Below, piece after piece: positions 57,117 to 64,000 of a stretch of DNA of 64,000 nt. Numbering within the stretch: the first letter of the stretch is position 1; every line of letters begins with the position of its first letter. Location of the stretch: NCBI RefSeq assembly GCF_963678635.1, contig NC_087062.1, forward strand, positions 69,906,223 to 69,970,222, read 5' to 3'. The stretch comes from Symsagittifera roscoffensis. Its lineage: Eukaryota; Xenacoelomorpha; Acoela; Convolutidae. The notes under the pieces were generated by a model. It was not told where the DNA came from. It saw only the letters and a list, made by a program, of their open reading frames with translations, and did not search any database. The translations under genes were made by a program, and so were the position numbers.

Positions 57117-57525
57117 TTCTTTTTGTAGATTCATTTTTCTTTTATCTTTCTGAATATCACTAGTGGAAATACTTGTCGCAAAACTTGCCATGAGTGCGGA
57201 CAGGACATTTTATTGCATTTTTTAATGAAAGTTTTTTGAAAAAATTTGCTACGTCGTTCTACGTCGTTCAACATACGCCGTTATTACCCCTTTTTTTAAG
57301 TTCAATAAAATTAAGCTCAAAATCAACTCCACAAGAACTCTGTAAAGACGTAAATAAATTAATCTTGAGAAAGTTTCTCTTTTTTCATTCTATATTATTA
57401 TAGTTTTTCTAATTCTTTCAATTTCTTCATTGGAAGTTATTTTTGCTACTTTTTTAGGGTCATGCTGTTTTAAACCTGTCGTATCGCAAGTAGTGAGAAG
57501 CTCAGGCTCGCCTCTGTGTTTCAAA
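56890..57525 (+). repeat. tRNA-headed repeat with terminal hairpin
   Basis: The head has ccatccagcgcatctggtgt and the B-box-like end gggtttttaatccgtgccgg (about 56960). A (CT)n tract lies inside at 57064-57122. The 3' end is tatcgcaagtagtgagaagc followed by tcaggctcgcctctgtg (57483-57520). Confidence 0.5.
57064..57122. repeat. (CT)n microsatellite
   Basis: Mostly pure CT units with a few CTTT interruptions. Confidence 0.93.
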
Positions 57526-58034
57526 TTTATATGGTGTATTGTTGCATACCACATTTAAATTATTTATCACGGAATTTAGTTCACCGATTGGACAATGTGC
57601 TGAAACTTTGGTTAATTGAAAGTATCATTGTCTGTAGTTAATATAATTGTCTGTATTCAGTTGGCTGTGATTCTAGTTGCGTGTTAGACGATTATATCCT
57701 ATGTTTTTAAGTATTTGTAAAGAATATTTTTTGTCATTTGATATGGATTTTTATTTCGGTTTTGAAAATCGGAATGGTGTGGTAAATTGATGAGTTAGCT
57801 TCTCGTTTTCAGAATTTGTTTTTTATACGATTCCACCGAAAGAGTTTTCGGCGCAATTTTTTTTGCATAATGATTTTTCTCGCTTCGTCGAAGGTGCTGC
57901 GGAACTTTGTTACTTCTAAACCCTTGAAAATTTGACTTGCCTTTTCCTAGTTCAGTGTTGCGGAAATGATGATGTTATTTCTCCAAGTCATGTTTTCAGA
58001 TTTGTTCTTGAAAACAGTTTTCAACTGAAGCAGC

Positions 58035-58717
58035 ATGGCAAATATATCAGTTCTGATGGTGTGTCATGGAAATATCTGCAGGTCAACTATGGCACAGCAA
58101 CTGTTGACTCAAATGGTCTTAAGTGCCCCTGAGGGGTCTGCTGTTAAAAGAATAACTAAAGTGGACAGCTGTGGAACTAGTCGCGAGGAAATAGGGAACT
58201 CGCCCGATCCTGGAACTCAGAAGGCACTGAAGAATCACGGCTATCCGCCTCTGGAGCATACTGCGAGACAATTTGAGTTGGTAGCACTTTTTCTTATAAT
58301 TTAATCGCTTGCTAGATGCATTTATAGCTTAGTAAACTATTATTTAGGAAATAGCTCAGGAAATAGCAACAAATTTTCTCGCTTATACAAATGCTCGAAA
58401 TCATGTCGATTGAAATTATTGTTCAGCCGAAGAATCGTGATGTCATCAATCTAAAGCTTTTGTGTGGTTTCAGTACCAAAAGTGACAGTCAATTTGACTA
58501 CATATTTGTGATGGACAACGCAAACATGAGAAATGTGCAGCGATTTCTTGCGGGTACGGGATCAAAAGCCAAAGTAGAGATGCTCGGCAGTTACGATCCC
58601 CAAGGTCAAAAGGTCATCAGTGATCCTTGGGCGGGAAGTGAAAAAGTGTTTGAAAACACTTATCAACATATTCACAGAAGTCTGGAGAATTTCCTAAAAA
58701 CTGAATTTTTAAATTGA
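58035..58717 (+). CDS. LMW protein tyrosine phosphatase, copy D
   Basis: Exons 58035-58276 and 58474-58717 join in phase 2 over a 197 bp intron (donor GTTGGT, acceptor gtggtttcag), giving 161 codons. Catalytic P-loop VCHGNICRSTMAQ has Cys10 and Arg16 intact; the usual Pro after RS is Thr. The acid segment is SDPWAGSEKVF, so the first of the two conserved Tyr is Trp and the second Ala. PDPGTQKALKNHGYPPLEHTARQFE precedes the intron. Compared with copy B it is a divergent paralogue that keeps all catalytic residues, so it is probably active but may differ in substrate or in regulation by Tyr phosphorylation. Confidence 0.83.
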
Positions 58718-58843
58718 TTGATTTTTTTAAATGATTATATATGATTTAAATGTACCCATTTTTTATATTAAAAAGTGCTGAGAGTATTAAGAATGGGAAA
58801 TTTTTTGTGTGAATAGCTCACTATGGTTTTTAAGCTTGAGCAG

Positions 58844-58853
58844 GTTGTTTCAG
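58844..58853 (+). promoter_or_regulatory. Acceptor-like TTGTTTCAG before copy E start
   Basis: ggttgtttcag ends at 58853, six bases before the in-frame ATG. In the short space between two same-strand genes this is the expected position of a trans-splice acceptor, or of a 5' UTR intron end. Confidence 0.4.
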
Positions 58854-58858
58854 ATGGA

Positions 58859-59889
58859 ATGTCGAATTGCTCTGTTCTTTTCGTGTGCACTGGCAATACA
58901 TGCAGGTCCACAATGGCCCATCAAATTTTATCTCAATTTATTCAAAAGGCACCTGATGGATCAAAATTGAAGAGAGTTAGTAAAATAGACAGTTGTGGCA
59001 TAAGAGCGATGATTGGTACTGCACCTAGTAGTGGTACTCAGGGTGTTCTTCAAAGAAATGGTTACCCTCTTCTGGAGCATAGCGCGAGGCAATTTGAGTG
59101 AGCTTAGCCTTTATTGGATGGCAAATTTCTTTCAAGTTATTTGTGTCTTGAAAAATGATTAAATTAAGTGAATTGAAAAGGCTCGGCACAAGAGCACTTC
59201 AAAATTTCGCTTATGTAGTTTCCTTCCATTGTTGAAGGAACTGCTTTTGATAAACTTATGATAGTGCTGGTAAAAAAATATGCGATTCTTTTGCAGAGGG
59301 TAATGTTATTTTCGATGAAAAAGATGAAGGTTTGAAACAAAAAAACTATTTTCTATACAGTTTTCTGCAACTTAGACAAACTGAAATATGTGCCAAAGAA
59401 TTCTAGGATCAAGATTTTAAACTTGTATTTTACAGCAGGTGTTAACCATTTAAAAATAGTAAGGTTCTATAGCGGGAAGTCTTAAAATAGTAATAAGGTC
59501 TGTGAAAATTCCAATGATATCCTCACCCCTATGCCCATGGTATCCTCGTCATTAACATGTCGCCATCAAATTTTTAAATGATAAATCAAGGCATGATTGC
59601 AATGCTTGTTCAATTAAGGTCATGAAAGGCTCGTTACTTTGATAGCCCGGAGACTGACTGCTGCTTCGATTACATTTTGACCATGACGGAATCTCATTTG
59701 GAGCAGGTCAAAAATTCCCTAAAAGGTTTCGAAACCAATTGCAAATGTGACCTCCTTGGAAGTTATGATTCCGAGGGTTTTGAAAACATTCCAGATCCAT
59801 TTGGTGGCAGTGACGACGAATTCGATGAATGCTTTATCCTTATACGAAGATGCGTAGAGGGATTTATTGAACATGCAATTGGAAACTGA
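58859..59889 (+). CDS. LMW protein tyrosine phosphatase, copy E
   Basis: Exons 58859-59097 and 59646-59889 join in phase 2 over a 548 bp intron (donor GTGAGC, acceptor ttgatag), giving 160 codons. The P-loop VCTGNTCRSTMAHQ has Cys10 and Arg16. The acid segment is PDPFGGSDDEFDECF: Asp is kept, both Tyr are replaced. In the loop where relatives have P-D-P it reads APSSGTQG, losing the Asp. The ATG at 58859 follows gttgtttcag; an overlapping out-of-frame ATG (58854) lies directly after the CAG. It starts only 141 bp after the stop of copy D, which suggests a shared transcript. Confidence 0.8.
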
Positions 59890-60085
59890 ATAATCTTTAT
59901 CGCAGTATTTCCTAGTGTGGAATTGGTCTTTGTTCATTTAAGTGTTCTAACGTAATATATTATATATTTAAATAAGGGCTTCACTTTCTCGCCATGTTTA
60001 AGCTTTTTCAACGTATTATTTTTGCATGTTTAACGAAAGAACTAAACTAAAAAGTAGGTCACAAAATTTGAAATTTCCAACCCTT
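59890..60085. other. 3' flank of copy E
   Basis: Short AT-rich flank including gggcttcactttctcgccat (59980), which also occurs near 11453, again linking this stretch with the 11.4-12.4 kb region. Confidence 0.4.
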
Positions 60086-60870
60086 AGTTAGGTGCTGTCA
60101 GTGTACTCTCAAGTATTGCGATTCTTGTCTCCAATTATGACTGCTCAAATCTTTGTAGTTTTCGAGATCTGACGTGTTTTATGATTTCTTTTTTATTTTT
60201 CTATATTTTAAAAAATCGAAAGAACAAGTTCTCGACTTTGTTTTGGGGTTCTGTGAGGGTACTCTCATGAGTTTAAAGTTACAAATTTTGCGTCCAAATG
60301 GGACTATTCAAACGCTTTTAGTTTCCGAGCCGAGACATTTTTTGTGATTTTTTCAAGTTTTTTGTTGGGGTTGTCAAATTAATCTGAGGAGTTGCGAATC
60401 TTGCTCCAAATTTGACTGCTCAAATCTTTGTAGTTTTCAGACATGACGTTTTCATAACATTTGAATTTTTGAATTTGAAGTATTTTTCTGAATTTGAAAT
60501 TTCTAACCATATAGTTGGGGGCTGTCATAGTACTTTCAGGGGTTGCCAATCCTAACTCTAAGTAAAATACTCAAATCTGTGTAGTTTTCGAGATATGATT
60601 TTTTTAATGGTTTTTGTTCAAAAACAATTTTTTTGGAAACTTTGAATTTGAAGTTTTTTAAAATTTGAAATGTCCAACGCTGTAGTTGGGTGCTGTGAGA
60701 TTGCTATGTCATTTTAAAATTTTCAAAGAATTCAATGGTTTTTTTAAAAATTGAATTAAAAGTCATATAAAAAACTTTGCTAAAGTTGAAATTACGAACC
60801 CTGTTAATGGGTGTTGTCAGAGTACTTTCAAAGGATGCAGATCTTTTTTCAATTGTATGCGTTCTTTATG
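60086..60870 (+). repeat. Degenerate ~130-165 bp tandem repeat, second locus
   Basis: Copies of the gctgtcagtgtactctcaag / tttgtagttttcgagatctg motif occur at about 60090, 60250, 60365, 60525 and 60795. The order and the closing segment (ggatgcagatcttttttcaa) match the locus at 11690-12430, so this is a dispersed repeat with internal tandem structure. Confidence 0.6.
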
Positions 60871-60949
60871 AGTTGTCAAAAGTTAGAAGCACCGGAGTCT
60901 ATAAGTTTAATTGCAGGGAAGTTACTTGAAGAAGGTACTGACCAGTGTA

Positions 60950-61310
60950 TTGACTTATAATGAAAAAGTCGTATGACTTAAAATCGTATAATGCGACTAT
61001 CGTATAACGTATAATCATATATTTTGGTTTTCGTATGAAAAAGAACGTAAATCGTATAACTTGGGATCAAAATCCTTACTCAATTATAGCAACCGCTCAA
61101 AGCTTTCTTACGTTTTTTCGATGCTCGATTATATTTTTGCCCAAAAATCTCTGATTGCTTTCAGAAAACTTTTTATGTTGGAGTTGGGCCGCCCGTTATA
61201 TCGATCATCTTGCGGTAATCAATGGAAAAAAATCTTTGTCTGACAAAAAAATAGCCAATTATCGGTTTTGTATAATCGTATAATTTATCGTATAATCTTA
61301 TATCTTATAA
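60950..61310. repeat. Cluster of TCGTATAA octamers
   Basis: Exact TCGTATAA occurs at 60984, 61000, 61052, 61276 and 61288, with near matches between. The copies fall in two groups around a more ordinary ~200 bp centre, as if at the two ends of a small element. No coding frame is convincing. Confidence 0.5.
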
Positions 61311-61690
61311 GGTTTGTTTCGTTTGATTTATATTATAACGTTTACAAAACACTGATACTGACCCGCAAGTTTCAAAATAAAAGAAGAAGAGGTTAATGAA
61401 TGTTCATAAATCTCAAGCTGTTTATGGTAAGATATAATTTTAGAAAATATCGAACTTCGAAAGGATAAGAGACGAGACCAGCGAATCTGCAATTTGTTTA
61501 AGCTATGGATTAAGGTTTCGTTTGAAGTAACAATTTCAAAATGTTTCGGCTTCTTGTGTTTTTGAAATCTGATTCACTAACTCATTATTGTTCAAAGTTT
61601 CTGAAGATCAAAATTTTCTGAGCAAAAACTTAATCATTCGTTGTGATTTCATGATGTTGTTAGCTTTATTTATTTATGCTTCTCAGATTA
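61311..61690. other. Non-coding region
   Basis: AT-rich, no motif or frame recognised. Confidence 0.4.
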
Positions 61691-61694
61691 ATTT

Positions 61695-62195
61695 TGTTTG
61701 TTCCCTTTCGAGAGCAAGTGACTTGTAATCGGGTAAGAGACTTTTTTCTTAATTGACTGCTTAATTTATTCGGCTTGGTTTTCAAAGCATGGAATGTTCT
61801 TTTGATTTAACTATAATGGACAATCGTTTTGGTTTTGTAGTTTTGCTAACTCGGATTTTGAAAGTCGGAGATGGTATATTTTATTTTTTTTTCAATAAAT
61901 TTTTTTTCTTGATCCAATGTTTTCAGCTCATGTTTTATTGGCTGAGTCACCTTATTTTGCCTAGTTTGATGGAGAGAATTGGCGAATGGGGCTTAAATGT
62001 TGCAATTTTAAAAATTATTCGCTCAAAAAAATATGACAATTTCTTATGTTATTTCTTTGTTTTCGACACAAAGGGCGTCTTTCTATCTTTTTTGTCCTAA
62101 TGATTTTCCCTCATGTTTGCTTACTAGCTTGCAATGCTATGCTTACGTTGTATCGCAAGTGTTGAGAAGCTCCGCTTCGCCTCTGTGTCAAAATG
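61695..62195 (+). repeat. Short tRNA-headed-family member with terminal hairpin
   Basis: Starts with cgagagcaagtgacttgtaa tcggg and ends with gttgtatcgcaagtgttgag plus a hairpin-like gagaagctccgcttcgc at 62164-62180. The tRNA-like part seems lost. The frame at 61789-62100 lies wholly inside this repeat and has no motif. Confidence 0.5.
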
Positions 62196-62226
62196 TTGCG
62201 AACCTTCTTATTTAATATTTTCAGAT

Positions 62227-62374
62227 TCTGTTGATGTCAGTTTTGAAGATGTGTTAAGAAGCAGAATATGTAAAGCCGGTGCACAAAAAGCATCTCCTCG
62301 ATGAGCTACATCGTCAATGTCGGAATCAGTTCGCTCTGTGGTCCAGACGCAAATTTTTACTCCAGAAAGTGAGT
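62227..62374 (+). other. Weak exon candidate
   Basis: Between a tattttcag acceptor (ends about 62224) and a CCAGAAA|GTGAGT donor (about 62371), one frame reads DSVDVSFEDVLRSRICKAGA ... SPR, then a TGA, then ATSSMSESVRSVVQTQIFTP. The ATG after the stop could start a short coding exon. With one stop and no partner exon this is only a suggestion. Confidence 0.2.
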
Positions 62375-63134
62375 ATTTTTGTCAATATTTACTTTAAATA
62401 ATCTTTATTTTTTTTAACTGAGTTTATTCTTTATTATATACAGTTGAATTTATCGGGGGAACGTAAACTATTACGAGAGTACTGGGATTTTGTGCCACGC
62501 AAATTCAGGGTTATCAGAAGAAAACTTTAAATAGCTTGATGAATATCATAACGAAGCGTTAGAATAGAAATTAAAATTTTAAAATGTGTCCGGGACTGGT
62601 TTTTTTTAAAAACTTTTCTCTCCCGTCTTATCTTCCGAGTTCAATTATGATTTTTATGCTTGCGATTGATTTTGATAGGTCGGCATATAATAAAATCAAA
62701 TTCAGCTTTACCGTCTCATTTGGTCTTAAGGTAACGAATTCGCCTAGGAAAGCAAAGGTTTTTTTTTCAAATGACAAAAACTCCTTTTAATGAAAACGTC
62801 GAACTATCATTTACCTTTGTCGTTTACCTTTATCTGTTTATCGTCTAACCTTGTCTGCTTTGTTAACACTCACTAAATGTTTCTGAAAATTTATTAAACG
62901 CCAGCGTTGTGTTTCTGGACGTGTTTTCCTGAAATTGAATATCATTCCAGACAAAATTTTGCAGTTTTTTCGAAAAAATTCTTCTTCCGTTTTTCTATCT
63001 GCTAGCTGTCTGAAATGATATGTTCTCGTGGTATGGCTCTCCCAAATCACTACAAAGCCCCTATTTTGACCAAATTTTTTGGCATTTTTGGGGGTTTTTG
63101 GCATTTTTGAGCATAAAATCGCGTTTTTTGGGCT
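62375..63134. other. Non-coding, repeat remnants
   Basis: The stretch near 62890-62955 (gccagcgttgtgtttctgga) resembles the body of the dispersed repeat at 23470-23510. No gene is recognised. Confidence 0.4.
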
Positions 63135-63320
63135 CTCGCTGCTCCCTGAAAATTAGTATATTTTGACGCCTAAGGCGCCTTAAGAAAAATTTTAGGGTCA
63201 GTCAGTCAAAATGGATATCTCGATATAGTACAAAGGGGTCGGCAGGGGGTCGATTCCCTGAGGGAGAGGGCGTCCGCCCAATCCCCCCCCCCCCCCTCAC
63301 CCCCCTAAATCCGCTACTGG
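63135..63320. mobile_element. Diverged relative of the hAT-type MITE
   Basis: ctgaaaattagtatattttg, gggtcggcagggggtcgatt and the closing cctaaatccgctactgg match the interior and right end of the MITE at 25604-25888 in order. The left end is not recognisable, so it is truncated or decayed. A run of 14 C is near the right end. Confidence 0.7.
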
Positions 63321-64000
63321 TATTACGAATCTTTTTTTTCCAACCTAACTTGCTAATAAAACTGCCATTTAAATGACCTTTTGCTGCATAGCATTGGCAA
63401 TTTTATAGCATATGTTTAAGCTGCTTCATTGAATATGTCTAACCGGCTTGTGTAAACCATTGAAGCAGGTTTTTGCTAACTCATATTTAATTGCGTAGTA
63501 ATTAAGAGGATTTTTTAAAATATAATTTCTAAAAACGAAGGACAGAAATAAAATCTTTTTTCAATGATCATTAAATTCTACAAAACATATTTTGAGAGTA
63601 GTGAATTAGTTTAGTGATTTTTTTTTGAAAAAGTTTTCTGTAAACCCTTTAAAATCCAACTATAAGATGGATGAATTGTCAATATGTTGTGAAAAATGAA
63701 TAAAATTGAAAAAAGCTATGCGATGAATGTTTTTTGCACAGTATAAGAAAAATGAATAAAAAATGAGCTAACATTCCTCAAATCTTTTGCCTAAAGTTTT
63801 GAGGCTGGAACACGACTGTCAAGCTGATGTTGTTTCTTAACCATTTTTTTTCTGTAAAATAGTTTTTTTAAGTCAAATTGTGATTACTCTAAAATTGTCT
63901 AAATTTAAACAGTTTGAAAGCTTCTGAGGTTCATGCATATCAACCGACAAGCCCCATGAGCGTTACCTATGGTTAACATGCGGCATGTGAAATCTGTAGC
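63321..64000. other. Non-coding end of window
   Basis: AT-rich sequence in which I see no coding frame, RNA gene or known repeat. Confidence 0.4.

Noticed and set aside
61789-62100. 103-codon frame as a membrane protein gene
   Set aside because: Phe/Leu-rich because of T-rich repeat DNA; it lies entirely within a dispersed repeat copy.

Overview
This window is AT-rich invertebrate-type metazoan DNA, not bacterial. Genes are split by short GT-AG introns. Several start codons sit a few bases after a T-rich stretch ending in CAG. Most of the sequence is repeats: a Pao/BEL element, a Ty3/gypsy-like element, a LINE tail, a hAT-type MITE and tRNA-headed repeats. I cannot name the species. The TTTTCAG acceptors would suit a lineage that trans-splices a leader (nematodes among others), but that is inference.

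Layout. 1-5845: tandem array of ~574 bp units, each opening with a tRNA-like (Pol III box) head, partly organised as a three-unit higher-order repeat. 6.7-10.6 kb: an intronless TUT1-like nucleotidyltransferase, an unknown multi-pass membrane protein and a small basic exon candidate. 10.6-15.6 kb: repeats, including a duplicated ~0.9 kb block with foldback ends. 15.7-16.3 kb: terminal exon of a basic, probably nuclear protein. 17.13-22.67 kb: a minus-strand LTR element with intact LTRs and 4 bp target duplication, a gag fragment, no pol, a broken envelope-like gene and a downstream ORF reachable by splicing. 24.6-29.3 kb: LINE 3' end, hAT MITE, and four 852 bp tandem copies seeded by that MITE, followed by an older inverted copy.

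30.4-52.4 kb is a nest of segmental duplications. One copy (about 30.5-33.9 kb) keeps the empty target site of a Pao/BEL element. The complete element (39520-46851) has 203 bp LTRs, PBS, PPT and a 5 bp target duplication. Its gag-pol carries about seven lesions, yet between pol and the 3' LTR, on the opposite strand, lies an intact two-exon, 265-codon gene for a JmjC/cupin-type Fe(II)/2-oxoglutarate oxygenase-like protein. This is the most striking object in the window. A second, 5'-only copy of the element lies at 35.4-37.7 kb, and a 200 N gap sits between duplication units.

48.8-59.9 kb holds a tandem family of low-molecular-weight protein tyrosine phosphatases: three apparently intact two-exon genes and two broken copies. 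They share a phase-2 intron at the same place, and one copy arose with a ~2.8 kb duplication that begins inside the Pao/BEL 3' LTR. The last two genes are so close (141 bp) that co-transcription is plausible. The rest, to 64000, is degenerate repeats with a few weak exon candidates.
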